Position numbers and translations under genes: made by a program
Shown here: piece by piece, positions 6,188-14,555 of the stretch
Numbering within the stretch: the stretch's first letter is position 1
How the letters are laid out: each line of letters starts with the position of its first letter
DNA from: Draconibacterium orientale
Lineage (GTDB): Bacteria > Bacteroidota > Bacteroidia > Bacteroidales > UBA12170
Reading direction: 5' to 3'
NCBI GenBank assembly: GCA_020718315.1
Contig: DYSK01000007.1
Span: 1-30,026, forward strand
Length of the DNA stretch: 30,026 nucleotides
The notes under the pieces: model-generated
Database searches by the model: none
The model's input: only the letters and a program-made list of their open reading frames with translations
What the model was told of the DNA's origin: nothing

Positions 6188-7279
6188 TTAGAGTGATGCT
6201 CCAATCAGGCTCCCAATTCCGTAAGTAATAGCCGCTGCCGCCAAGCCAAAAACTACTTGTCTGAATCCCGAATACCAAACATTTTTTCCGGTAAAAAGCG
6301 TGATGGCAGCACCAATTAGAAACAATCCTATCGCACTCATCCCTATACTTATAAAAACGGCTTTCAATCCAGTAGTAAACATAAAAGGCAAAACTGGAAT
6401 AACGGCTCCTATCGAAAACAGAAAGAATGAATAAATGGCGGCTTCCATGGCCGAACCTTTCAATTCTTCGGCATTGATACCCAACTCTTCCTTTACCAAA
6501 ACCTCGTGGGCTTTGTCTTTGTCTTTCATTATTTCGACAGCCATTTGATAAGCTTGCTCTTCGGGAATTCCTTTTGCCATGTAGATCAATGCCAATTCAA
6601 GCTGTTCTCCTTCGGGATTGGTTTCCAATTCTTCCATTTCCAATTGCATTTGGTTTTCGTACAATTCCTGCGAACTTTTTACAGAAATCCATTCTCCCAA
6701 CGACATGGACAAGGCACCCGCCAGCATTCCGGCAATTCCCGCAAGTAAAACCCCTTGATTACCAGAAGTGGCGCCTGCAATTCCCATCACTAAACTAAAA
6801 TTCGAAACCAAGCCGTCGTTTCCTCCCAAAACGGCGGCTCGAATAGCATTTCCGCCAACCGATCGATGTTTTGTTTCTAGTTTTGATATTTGTGTACTCG
6901 AAACAGGATCTTGATTATCCAAAATGGATTGTAGAATTTTTACATGATTGCCTTCCGTGCCGCTTATTTCCAACGACTGTTTCTTTTTGGTAGAAATGAT
7001 GGCAGAGGCAATGCTTTTTTCGGTATCCATCAATGCGCCCAAAACATATTCGTAGCCAAAAAGCCTCCCAATCATATTCAGCGTTTTTGCTCGCCAAGAG
7101 GCGCGCATCACGCTTTCTAGTTCAATATTTTCTTTCTTCGCAAAGGCCACGGCGTGGCTTTTTTCGATGGTGCTCATCTGCCTAAAAACATTTGCTATCG
7201 ACTCGTCGTCCTCGTTCTCTGCAAGTTTACCATATAGATAACTTGCATCAATTTCGGTTTGTAAATTTTTATTTGACAT
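6188..7279 (-). CDS. Ferritin-like domain fused to VIT1/CCC1 transporter (MbfA-like)
   Basis: Membrane protein probably moving Fe2+ or Mn2+. I choose the ATG at 7279 (363 residues); a TTG four codons upstream is the alternative. Residues 1-130 form a rubrerythrin/ferritin-like four-helix domain with diiron-type ligands E9, E39-x-x-H42 (TIEKSH) and E109-x-x-H112 (TEGNH). Residues from about 145 are a VIT1/CCC1 domain: AAVLGGNDGLVSNFSLVMG, a first helix pair, the acidic cytoplasmic stretch rich in Glu (about residues 205-270), and three C-terminal helices. The same fusion is known from MbfA of alpha-proteobacteria, an iron exporter. Export is therefore the likely direction, but that is inferred from the family. 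No iron-regulator site was recognised upstream. Confidence 0.9.
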   Translation of the reverse strand: MSNKNLQTEIDASYLYGKLAENEDDESIANVFRQMSTIEKSHAVAFAKKENIELESVMRASWRAKTLNMIGRLFGYEYVLGALMDTEKSIASAIISTKKKQSLEISGTEGNHVKILQSILDNQDPVSSTQISKLETKHRSVGGNAIRAAVLGGNDGLVSNFSLVMGIAGATSGNQGVLLAGIAGMLAGALSMSLGEWISVKSSQELYENQMQLEMEELETNPEGEQLELALIYMAKGIPEEQAYQMAVEIMKDKDKAHEVLVKEELGINAEELKGSAMEAAIYSFFLFSIGAVIPVLPFMFTTGLKAVFISIGMSAIGLFLIGAAITLFTGKNVWYSGFRQVVFGLAAAAITYGIGSLIGASL

Positions 7280-7402
7280 CTGTGAATTCAATAAATTGAA
7301 TTACAAAGATGCTACAAAGATTTTAGTATGCCTATTTTGTTCGCCTGAAAATAAAAAAGTGCTCAATTTTATCGAAACTGAAGCCCAAAGTATTCTATCT
7401 GA

Positions 7403-7425
7403 ATTTCTGTTCGGGAATCAGAAAT
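7403..7425 (-). terminator. Possible hairpin after pruA
   Basis: ATTTCTG (7403-7409) and CAGAAAT (7419-7425) form a perfect 7-bp stem with a 9-nt loop just after the pruA stop. No T-run follows on the minus strand, so it is at best a weak or factor-dependent terminator, or an mRNA 3' end stabiliser. Confidence 0.3.
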
Positions 7426-7431
7426 AAGTTT

Positions 7432-9060
7432 TTATTCTTCCAAAAAAGGATATTTATAACTTACCGGAGGAAGAAAACATTCCTTTATCGTTCGTGGACT
7501 TACCCAACGCAACAGATTCAATTTTGAACCTGCTTTATCGTTTGTGCCGGAGCCTCTAGCGCCTCCAAAAGGTTGTTGGTTTACAACGGCTCCTGTTGGT
7601 TTATCGTTGATATAGAAATTGCCTGCTGCATGATTTAGCCGTTTCATCACCGAATCGATGATATATCTGTCTTTGGAGAAGACAGAACCCGTTAAAGCAT
7701 AAATAGAGGTTTTGTCCACCAAGTCAATGGTTTCGTCAAACTTCGTGTGATCGTAAACATAAATGGTGAGGATGGGGCCAAACAATTCTTCTTCCATTGT
7801 AATATAATGCGGATTGGTGGTTAGTATAATCGTTGGCTCAATAAAATAACCTTTCGATTTATCGTAATTTCCTCCCTGAATTATTTGTGCTTCTGGATCC
7901 TGTTTTGCTCTTTCGATAAAACCGGATAATTTTGTGAACGACGCCTCATCGATCACCGCATTTACGAAATTCGAAAAATCTTCGACCGAACCCATTTTTA
8001 TGGTTTCCATATCACATTTAATTTCGTTTAGTACTTCTTCCCAAAGAGTATCAGGAATGTAAGCGCGCGAAGCCGCCGAACATTTTTGACCTTGGTATTC
8101 AAATGCGCCGCGTGTGAGCGCTGTTGCAACCTGTGCTGCATTGGCACTTTCGTGAACCAAAACAAAATTTTTGCCTCCTGTTTCTCCTACAATGCGAGGA
8201 TATGATTTGTATTTCGAAATATTGTTTCCAATTTCTTTCCAAATCTGCTGAAAAACCGCGGTAGATCCGGTAAAGTGGATGCCGGCAAAATCGGGATGAG
8301 AAAAAATAACCTTTCCAGCAGTAAATCCGGAAACGTAAACAAGATTGATTACCCCTTTTGGCAATCCGGCTTCTTGAAATATTTCCATAATAATGCGCGC
8401 GGAATAAATTTGCGAATTGGATGGTTTCCAAACAACCGTATTTCCCATCATAGCAGGAGCAGATGGTAAATTTCCCGCAATAGCGGTAAAATTAAATGGC
8501 GTAAGTGCAAAAACAAAACCTTCCAAAGCGCGTTGTTCAATTCGATTCCAAGTTAAATCGCCCGAAGCGGGCTGTTCGACGTAGATTTCCGACATATACT
8601 GCACATTGAAACGCAAGAAATCAGCCAATTCACAGGCAGCGTCTATTTCGGCTTGATGCGCCGATTTGGATTGGCCAAGCATGGTAGCTGCATTAATTCG
8701 GGCACGATACGGTCCTGAAATCATTCCGGCTGCTTTCAAAAAAATAGAGGCTCTTTGTTTCCACGATAAGCTTGCCCAGTTTTTGTGCGCCGCCAAGGCT
8801 GCGTCAATGGCTTTTCTCAAGTGCGTTTCGTCGCCGGCAAAATAATAACCCAAGAGATGTTGATGCTCGTGTGGAGGACGAATTTCAACTTTTTTATCAG
8901 TCCGGATTGCTTCTCCGTCAATAATCATGGGTATTTCAATCACTTGTGATTTGGCCGTTTTGAGCGCCTGAATTAAATTTTCTCTTTCTGTTGAGCCTTT
9001 TTTATAGCTTAATATTTTTTCGTTTTCGGCTTGTGGCGTATTGAAATGATTTTTATGCAT
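7432..9060 (-). CDS. pruA: L-glutamate gamma-semialdehyde dehydrogenase (1-pyrroline-5-carboxylate dehydrogenase)
   Basis: NAD-dependent oxidation of glutamate gamma-semialdehyde (P5C) to glutamate, the second step of proline breakdown. With 542 residues it matches the stand-alone P5C dehydrogenase family and is not fused to proline dehydrogenase. The catalytic Cys327 sits in YQGQKCSAASR and Glu293 in VGETGGKNF. The N-terminal ALDH core has LTPFNFTAIAGNLPSAPAMMGNTVVWKPS, and FIEPTIILTTNP, EEELFGPILT and QPFGGARGSGTNDKAG are family hallmarks. It starts at the ATG at 9060. No proline dehydrogenase gene is adjacent, so the pathway partner must be elsewhere. A -7 box and a palindrome upstream (9121-9157) suggest its own regulated promoter. 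Confidence 0.97.
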   Translation of the reverse strand: MHKNHFNTPQAENEKILSYKKGSTERENLIQALKTAKSQVIEIPMIIDGEAIRTDKKVEIRPPHEHQHLLGYYFAGDETHLRKAIDAALAAHKNWASLSWKQRASIFLKAAGMISGPYRARINAATMLGQSKSAHQAEIDAACELADFLRFNVQYMSEIYVEQPASGDLTWNRIEQRALEGFVFALTPFNFTAIAGNLPSAPAMMGNTVVWKPSNSQIYSARIIMEIFQEAGLPKGVINLVYVSGFTAGKVIFSHPDFAGIHFTGSTAVFQQIWKEIGNNISKYKSYPRIVGETGGKNFVLVHESANAAQVATALTRGAFEYQGQKCSAASRAYIPDTLWEEVLNEIKCDMETIKMGSVEDFSNFVNAVIDEASFTKLSGFIERAKQDPEAQIIQGGNYDKSKGYFIEPTIILTTNPHYITMEEELFGPILTIYVYDHTKFDETIDLVDKTSIYALTGSVFSKDRYIIDSVMKRLNHAAGNFYINDKPTGAVVNQQPFGGARGSGTNDKAGSKLNLLRWVSPRTIKECFLPPVSYKYPFLEE

Positions 9061-9120
9061 GGATAATTTTAAGAATTAGTTGTAAAACAAAATGATACAA
9101 ATGCTCTTGAAACCAGCATT

Positions 9121-9146
9121 TCGATATGTTTAAAAATACATATCGA
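9121..9146. promoter_or_regulatory. Palindrome at the predicted pruA transcription start (operator or 5'-UTR hairpin)
   Basis: TCGATATGT (9121-9129) and ACATATCGA (9138-9146) are perfect 9-bp inverted arms with an 8-nt spacer. The site begins 3 nt downstream of the pruA -7 box and covers about +1 to +25. It could bind a dimeric regulator, or fold as an RNA hairpin at the 5' end of the mRNA. Confidence 0.5.
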
Positions 9147-9149
9147 CAA

Positions 9150-9157
9150 CAAAAGTA
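9150..9157 (-). promoter_or_regulatory. Predicted pruA promoter, -7 box
   Basis: The minus strand reads TACTTTTG, a perfect TAnnTTTG, 90 nt before the pruA ATG. No correctly spaced TTTG is seen upstream. Confidence 0.45.
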
Positions 9158-9324
9158 TTACAATAATGCAAAAGACTTAAGCGCGAAAAGGAATATTCGG
9201 AATTATTTAACAAATGGATTGTTTGCGTGAAGAGAACAGAAATGCGAAGCTTAGGGTTTTTCGTCAAAAGGATAAATCCCTTTGAATTGGGAAAACAGGT
9301 AGAAGAAGAATTTGGTTTGGACGC

Positions 9325-9777
9325 TTATTTGATTAGTTTCACTCTTACGGCTGTAAGCCCTTTCAGACCTCTTTCAATTTCGAAGCTTACCAAATTACCC
9401 TCTTTAATTTCTTGGAGCACATTGTTTGCATGAACAAAAATTCCTTCTTTTGTTTCGGCATCTTTAATAAATCCGAAGCCTTTTGCGTCGTTAAAGAAGG
9501 TAACAGTTCCTTTGTGTTCAAGAACTATTTCTGGATCGTTGTCGCGGTTTGGTGTACCAATTTCAATATCTTCCAGCTTTACGGATATTTTTTTTGAAGG
9601 ATCTGGAGGAGTAGAACTGAGCATTCCAAATTCATCGACATAGGCTATCATTTCGTCTAAACCGCTTTTTTTAGGAGTATCTTTTTTTGAAAGACGGACT
9701 TTTTCTTTTTCTTTTCTTTTCTTTTCTTTCTTATTACGAATTTCCTTTTTGTTGAATGATTCCTGCGATCTGCCCAT
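9325..9777 (-). CDS. Cold-shock-domain protein with basic N-terminal extension
   Basis: Probable RNA-binding protein/RNA chaperone of 150 residues. The C-terminal 65 residues are a cold-shock domain with the RNP1-type motif KGFGFIKD and the RNP2-type FVHANNV. Residues 1-38 are very basic and Lys/Arg/Glu-rich (KKEKKRKEKEK), likely disordered. The middle holds a conserved-looking segment MIAYVDEFGMLSSTPPDPSKK. This layout is, from memory, a standard Bacteroidota variant about twice the length of E. coli CspA. It starts at the ATG at 9777, 75 nt after the stop of the RRM gene upstream on the same strand. No promoter is visible in the gap, so the two are probably co-transcribed. Confidence 0.93.
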   Translation of the reverse strand: MGRSQESFNKKEIRNKKEKKRKEKEKVRLSKKDTPKKSGLDEMIAYVDEFGMLSSTPPDPSKKISVKLEDIEIGTPNRDNDPEIVLEHKGTVTFFNDAKGFGFIKDAETKEGIFVHANNVLQEIKEGNLVSFEIERGLKGLTAVRVKLIK

Positions 9778-9808
9778 AAACTTATTTTTTTGTTTTTAAA
9801 TTGTTGTT

Positions 9809-9834
9809 ATACAGTATTCAGACTGTATTTTTTT
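9809..9834. repeat. Stem-loop between the RRM and cold-shock genes
   Basis: ATACAGT (9809-9815) and ACTGTAT (9822-9828) form a perfect 7-bp stem with a 6-nt loop. The T-run (9828-9834) follows it on the plus strand, opposite to the flanking genes, so it does not look like a terminator of the RRM gene. It may be an mRNA structure in the 5' leader of the cold-shock gene, or a block to antisense transcription. Confidence 0.35.
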
Positions 9835-9852
9835 GAATGATTATTTGTGTTA

Positions 9853-10095
9853 TTATACTGATTTTGCCTGATTTACAACCATTGCTCTGTTCTCAAAACT
9901 GGCGCCATTCAATTCAGCGATTGCTTTATTGGCATCTTGTTCGTTTTCCATGATAACAAAGCCGTAGCCTTTGCTTCGGCCGGTAAATTTATCTGTGATT
10001 ATTTTAACGCTTTCAACGGTTCCGTATTCTTCGAACAAATCTTCTAAATCTGCTTCTTTTACTTTAAAATCAAGATTTCCCACAAAAATATTCAT
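9853..10095 (-). CDS. RNA-binding protein with a single RRM domain
   Basis: Small RNA-binding protein of 80 residues consisting almost only of one RNA recognition motif. RNP2 is IFVGNL (residues 3-8) and RNP1 is KGYGFVIM near residues 43-50. I start it at the ATG at 10095 because the RRM begins there (M-N-I-F-V-G-N-L). An in-frame ATG at 10179 would add 28 residues with no domain match. Single-RRM proteins of this size occur in Bacteroidota, where they act in mRNA binding, and in Cyanobacteria. A perfect -7 box lies at 10284-10291, leaving a leader of about 180 nt, which fits post-transcriptional control. Its neighbour is another RNA chaperone-like gene. Confidence 0.92.
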   Translation of the reverse strand: MNIFVGNLDFKVKEADLEDLFEEYGTVESVKIITDKFTGRSKGYGFVIMENEQDANKAIAELNGASFENRAMVVNQAKSV

Positions 10096-10283
10096 ACGTT
10101 CAAACTTTGTTTTAGTGCCATTGTGGCGACCTGTTTTTATTAATGCAATATTGCCATTTTGTCTAAAAACAAACGGCATTTCAAGTTAAAAAAAGAGATT
10201 TAAAAAAGAAAATGCGAGGGCGAAAAAGTTGGGAAAGAAATAAAGGTAATTTAAAGCGTTGTTTTTCAAATCAAAAATTTTGA

Positions 10284-10291
10284 CAAAGGTA
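10284..10291 (-). promoter_or_regulatory. Predicted promoter of the RRM-cold-shock transcript, -7 box
   Basis: The minus strand reads TACCTTTG, a perfect TAnnTTTG. The start would be near 10278, giving a leader of about 180 nt before the RRM start codon. The stretch 10180-10516 holds this and the divergent kinase promoter and no further gene that I can see. Confidence 0.5.
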
Positions 10292-10394
10292 AACTATTAT
10301 TTAAAGTGAAAGTGTTTTATTTAAACTCAATTACTCCGACCGAACAATTGATTGAGCCCGAATTATACGATTTAGCAAGAAGTAATATTTGGAT

Positions 10395-10429
10395 TTTGAT
10401 GATTCCTTTATAGAAAAATTGTACATTTG
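10395..10429 (+). promoter_or_regulatory. Predicted promoter of the PAS kinase operon
   Basis: TTTG (10395-10398) and TACATTTG (10422-10429, perfect TAnnTTTG) are 23 nt apart, slightly long. The start would be near 10435, about 80 nt before the kinase ATG. Confidence 0.5.
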
Positions 10430-10516
10430 GGACGGATGAAGTCTTGATTGGATTTTAATCCTCGATGCAGACAAAATTTAGACTGACCGTTGAAAAAATA
10501 TTAATTAGGAAACCAA

Positions 10517-13261
10517 ATGGATCTTGACAAAGGCATCAACAAGCCGCAGGAAAGGCGTGGGTTTATCAACTCAGAAAATAGCGCATCGGTGATTTCGGAA
10601 AACACGGCAACTGAAACGGATTTGGTTTTGTTTCTAAGCCTTTTTATGAATATGCACAATGCATGCGTTATTTATCATCGTCTTGAAAACGGTCAAGATT
10701 TTATTGTAAAAGATGCAAATGCTGCCTTTGAGCGATTGGAGGGAATTGAAAGAAGTGTAATTGTTGGAAAACTTGTTTCCGAAGCATTTCCGGAGATGGG
10801 CGGCGAATTTATCGAAATTCTTTTACGCGTCCAGAAAAGCGGAAAACATGAAAATCATGTGTTCAATCGGCGCGATAAATACGATAAAATGTTGTGGCGC
10901 GACAACGACATTTTCAAACTTTCGAGCGGAGAAGTGGTTGCTGTTTACGAAGATATTTCCAGTTTAAAAGAAAAAGAAATTGAATTGTTGGATAGCGAGG
11001 CTCGATACAGAGCGTTGGCAAACGCTACAAACGAAGCCGTTTGGTTTACTGTGGATGCGCTTTGTATCGATTGCAACCCAATCGCATTGGATATGTTTGG
11101 CTATAAAAAAGAAGATGTATTGGGATTGCATGCGCTTACAATAATTGATTCAGCTCATCATGCCGAAACCATTCACCGCTTATTAAACAATTATTTAGAG
11201 CCCTATCTTTCTGTTGGTGTAAAAAAAGATGGAAGTCGATTTCCGATTCAGATTCAAGGACGGATGTTCAATTACAACGGAAAGAAAACGCGTATCACAA
11301 CCATACGTGATATTACAAATTTTCAAGAAAAAGAAGCCGCCCTGCTCAATAGCGAGGCCAGATTCAGAGCTTATTTCGAAAAAAGCACAACAATCAACTT
11401 CCAAATTGATGCGGACACAAAACAACTATTGGCAGTAAACGACGCAGCCGTCCATTTTTATGGCTATTCGAAGGAGGAAATATTAAACAAAACTATTTAC
11501 GATTTAAATACACTTCCGCCATCGGAAATAGACAGATCGGCGCTTTTGGCTCTCGCAAACAAACAAAATGTTTTTTCTTTTTCGCATCGATTGAAAAGTG
11601 GCGAATTGAGAGATGTGCGGGTTCATGTTTCGCCCATCGAAGTAGATGGAAGGAAGACTCTTTTTAGTATTGTTCAAGACATCACCGAAGGTAAAAAAGC
11701 CGAAGAAGAATTGAAAAAAAGCGAAGCGCGATTTCGTGCCTATTTCGAAAACAATACCGCAGCCATGCTTCAGATCGACCCGAAAACCAAGCAGATTGTA
11801 AAAGCAAACAAAGCGGCCACTTCTTTTTACGGATATTCTTCTGAACAATTTTTACAATTGAAAGCGAACGATCTGAACTTGCTCAGTTCGCAAGAAATAG
11901 ATGCAAATATGAAGCGTGTTTTTGCAGATAAGATCCAAGATTTTCTGTTTCAACACCGAATGGCTTCCGGCGAAATGAGAGATGTTGAGGTCTATGTTTC
12001 GCCCATTATTACAGAAAATGAGCAACAGCTTTTTATTACTATTTACGATGTTTCAGAACGCGAATCCATCAAAAGAGAGTTGCAGCAAAGCGAGCGCCAG
12101 CTGAAAGAAGCCCAAGAGATAGCAAAACTAGGGAACTGGGAATATGATTTTGAAAACAATCAAATGTTCTGGTCGGATGGAACCTTTTCCATATTTGAGA
12201 CAGAAAAAAACTACCCGCTCACCATCGAAAATTACAACAAACTTATTTATCCTGACGACTTGCAAAAAGTTTCGGAAACCTACCATCAGGCAATCGTAAA
12301 GAACCAAAAATATCATAGCCAGCATCGCATTTTAACGCCGAAAGGAAAAATTAAATATGTGGAAGAGAACGGATATTTGATAGTAGATTCCAAAGGAAAT
12401 CCAAAACGGGCGGTGGGGACTATTCAAGACATAACAATCGCTTTCAGAATCAAAAAAGATTTAGAAGAAAGCAAAGCTCAATTGGCGCAGATAAACAAAA
12501 GACTCGAAGAAAAAGTAAAACAGGAAGTGGCAAAAAGTCGCGAAAAAGACCACTTACTTATTCAGCAATCTCGACAGTCGGTACTTGGCGAAATGATTGG
12601 GAACATCGCTCACCAATGGAGGCAACCACTCAATGAAATTTCACTTCTGATCAACGATTTGGAAGATGCATATAGTTTCGACGTGCTTACCAAAGAATAT
12701 TTTGAGAAAACCATCGAAGTTGTTTATCGCCGATTAAAGTATATGTCGGACACCATCAACGATTTCAGCAAGATGCATACCGACGATTTTAAGACCGAAT
12801 TATTCAAACCAAAAGAATTAATAGAAAAATTAATTGATTTCACAGCCGAATCATACAAAAAGGAAAAGATTAACACTTATTTTGTGTGTCAGGACGACTT
12901 TGAAGTATTCAGTTATCCGAATATGCTTTCGCACATCTTGATGAATTTGCTCAATAATTCGAGGGATGTTCTGCTTGAACGAAAAGTGAAAAACGCCAAG
13001 ATTTGGATTCGTTTAGAAAAAGAAGAATCGCGTTATTGCATAACTGTTCTAGACAATGGAAAAGGAATAAAACCCGAAGTGATAGATAAAATATTCGATC
13101 CTTATTTTACTACCAAAGAAATGAACAGAGGAAGTGGATTGGGTTTGTATATGGCCAAATCGATGATTGAAAAGCAATTGCAAGGACAGCTCTCAGTGAT
13201 GAACAAACGCGAAGGAGCAGAATTCAAAATCTGTTTCGACCTTAATAACCAAACACAATGA
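10517..13261 (+). CDS. Soluble multi-PAS sensor histidine kinase
   Basis: Cytoplasmic sensor kinase of 914 residues without membrane segments. About five PAS-type domains come first, at roughly 45-150, 160-275, 280-398, 402-518 and 522-655. Domains 3 and 4 are clearly similar to each other (both begin SEARFRAYFE and end near VSPI) and look like a tandem duplication. A coiled linker (about 650-690) leads to the phospho-acceptor His699 in IAHQWRQPLNEI. The ATP-binding part has the N box (MNLLNNSRD), G1 (DNGKGI), F box (IFDPYFTTK) and G2 (GSGLGLYMAKSM). The HQWRQP form of the H-box is, to my knowledge, typical of Campylobacterota and some delta-proteobacteria. The stop overlaps the next gene by 4 nt (ATGA), so the two are co-translated partners. 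Confidence 0.94.
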   Translation: MDLDKGINKPQERRGFINSENSASVISENTATETDLVLFLSLFMNMHNACVIYHRLENGQDFIVKDANAAFERLEGIERSVIVGKLVSEAFPEMGGEFIEILLRVQKSGKHENHVFNRRDKYDKMLWRDNDIFKLSSGEVVAVYEDISSLKEKEIELLDSEARYRALANATNEAVWFTVDALCIDCNPIALDMFGYKKEDVLGLHALTIIDSAHHAETIHRLLNNYLEPYLSVGVKKDGSRFPIQIQGRMFNYNGKKTRITTIRDITNFQEKEAALLNSEARFRAYFEKSTTINFQIDADTKQLLAVNDAAVHFYGYSKEEILNKTIYDLNTLPPSEIDRSALLALANKQNVFSFSHRLKSGELRDVRVHVSPIEVDGRKTLFSIVQDITEGKKAEEELKKSEARFRAYFENNTAAMLQIDPKTKQIVKANKAATSFYGYSSEQFLQLKANDLNLLSSQEIDANMKRVFADKIQDFLFQHRMASGEMRDVEVYVSPIITENEQQLFITIYDVSERESIKRELQQSERQLKEAQEIAKLGNWEYDFENNQMFWSDGTFSIFETEKNYPLTIENYNKLIYPDDLQKVSETYHQAIVKNQKYHSQHRILTPKGKIKYVEENGYLIVDSKGNPKRAVGTIQDITIAFRIKKDLEESKAQLAQINKRLEEKVKQEVAKSREKDHLLIQQSRQSVLGEMIGNIAHQWRQPLNEISLLINDLEDAYSFDVLTKEYFEKTIEVVYRRLKYMSDTINDFSKMHTDDFKTELFKPKELIEKLIDFTAESYKKEKINTYFVCQDDFEVFSYPNMLSHILMNLLNNSRDVLLERKVKNAKIWIRLEKEESRYCITVLDNGKGIKPEVIDKIFDPYFTTKEMNRGSGLGLYMAKSMIEKQLQGQLSVMNKREGAEFKICFDLNNQTQ

Positions 13262-14400
13262 ACCGAGATCAAATAAATATTTTGATTGTTGAAGACGAGG
13301 TTCTCGTCTTACAATCGCTTGTCAACATCGTTAGCCGCCGTTATCCGTCTGTTTTTTTTGCAAAAGACGCTCAAAAAGCGTTGGAAATTTTCGAGAAGGA
13401 AGAGATTGATTTGGTGATTACCGATATTCGGATGCCCGGCATGGACGGAATAAGTATGTTAAAGCGAATGCAAGCCGAAAAGCCAGAAATTCATCGTTTG
13501 GTGATGTCGGCCTACACCGAGGCGGATTATTTTTTGCAAGCAATCGAAATAGGCGTAGAAGGCTATATTGTCAAGCCTTTTATGAAAGAAAAAGTGCTCG
13601 AGGCAATAGAAAAAGCGTCGAAACACATTGCAGACGAACAAATTGAAGAAAAATACCGCGAACAGCTTTCTCAATCAGAAAAACAATTAAGAGAGCTAAA
13701 TGAGGCCAAAGACAAGTTTTTTTCGATTCTTGGTCACGATATAAAAACGCCGGTTTCCACCATTGCTTCCTATTCCAGTTTAATTATTGAAGATTTCGAT
13801 GAGCTTAAAAAAGAGGAGATAATTGAATTTTTGAAAATTATTCAAAAATCGTCGATTCAGGCAATGGATTTGCTCAAAAACATCTTAGAATGGGCGCGTA
13901 CGCAAACCGGATCGCTGGCTTTTCATTCCGAAATTTTGAATATTTGCGAGATCATTCAAGAAGAAGTTGAGCTTTCGGCTCATCAATGGAAAAGGAAAGA
14001 AATTCAGGTAGATTATAGCCCACGAAACGACAATTTTGTTTTTGCCGATCGGAATATGATTCGAACTGTTTTTAGAAATCTACTTTCTAATGCTATTAAA
14101 TTTACGCCCCAAAGAGGCCGTATTCAGCTTTTTAGCGAAAAGATAAAACAAGGAAAAGGATTTGTAAAAATAAGTGTCCGCGACAATGGAATAGGGATTC
14201 CAAAACATGTTTTGTCTAATTTATTTTCAATAAAAGAGAGTTACAGTTCGGTAGGAACCAGCGGCGAAAAGGGAACCGGAATGGGTTTGTTGTTTTGCAA
14301 AGAATTTATCGATATTCAAGGTGGAAAAATTGAAGTAGAAAGTTCGGAAGGAATTGGAACGACATTTAGTTTTAGTTTGCCAGCAGCCAAAAGAAAGTAA
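13258..14400 (+). CDS. Receiver domain fused to histidine kinase (REC-HisKA-HATPase)
   Basis: 380-residue hybrid in which the receiver comes first. Residues 1-125 are a response-regulator receiver with acidic pocket E12/D13, phospho-acceptor Asp56 (VITDIRMPG) and Lys in VKPF. After a coiled coil, residues 150-380 form a kinase with His160 in FFSILGHDIKTPVSTI, N box NLLSNAIKF, G1 DNGIGI and G2 GTGMGLLFCKEF. There is no DNA-binding or other output domain. The start overlaps the stop of the PAS kinase (ATGA). The likely order is: PAS kinase phosphorylates Asp56, which changes the activity of the attached kinase, and the signal passes to a regulator encoded elsewhere. That order is inferred from architecture and overlap. 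Confidence 0.94.
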   Translation: MNRDQINILIVEDEVLVLQSLVNIVSRRYPSVFFAKDAQKALEIFEKEEIDLVITDIRMPGMDGISMLKRMQAEKPEIHRLVMSAYTEADYFLQAIEIGVEGYIVKPFMKEKVLEAIEKASKHIADEQIEEKYREQLSQSEKQLRELNEAKDKFFSILGHDIKTPVSTIASYSSLIIEDFDELKKEEIIEFLKIIQKSSIQAMDLLKNILEWARTQTGSLAFHSEILNICEIIQEEVELSAHQWKRKEIQVDYSPRNDNFVFADRNMIRTVFRNLLSNAIKFTPQRGRIQLFSEKIKQGKGFVKISVRDNGIGIPKHVLSNLFSIKESYSSVGTSGEKGTGMGLLFCKEFIDIQGGKIEVESSEGIGTTFSFSLPAAKRK

Positions 14401-14543
14401 CTCGTTTTTTTTATTTTGGCAATCAAAAAACATCAAAAATTGATTTCAAATCAAGCAATCGCGGTCTTCGTACTGAGCAATTTTCAATCTCCGTTTTCTG
14501 CTGAATGGAGTAAGTTTAGGCCTGTTTTTTTCATTAATTCGGC

Positions 14544-14551
14544 TATTTTTG
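14544..14551 (+). promoter_or_regulatory. Predicted epimerase promoter, -7 box next to the start codon
   Basis: TATTTTTG (perfect TAnnTTTG) ends 4 nt before the ATG at 14556, so the mRNA would be leaderless or nearly so. No good TTTG at -33. Confidence 0.45.
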
Positions 14552-14555
14552 CATT

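Noticed and set aside
9809..9834. Hairpin plus T-run read as a plus-strand terminator
   Set aside because: There is no plus-strand gene upstream; both flanking genes are on the minus strand, where no T-run follows. Listed as a stem-loop instead.
10096..10179. N-terminal extension of the RRM protein from an upstream ATG
   Set aside because: The RRM begins exactly at the ATG at 10095, and the extra 28 residues are unlike the family, so the extension is more likely leader RNA.
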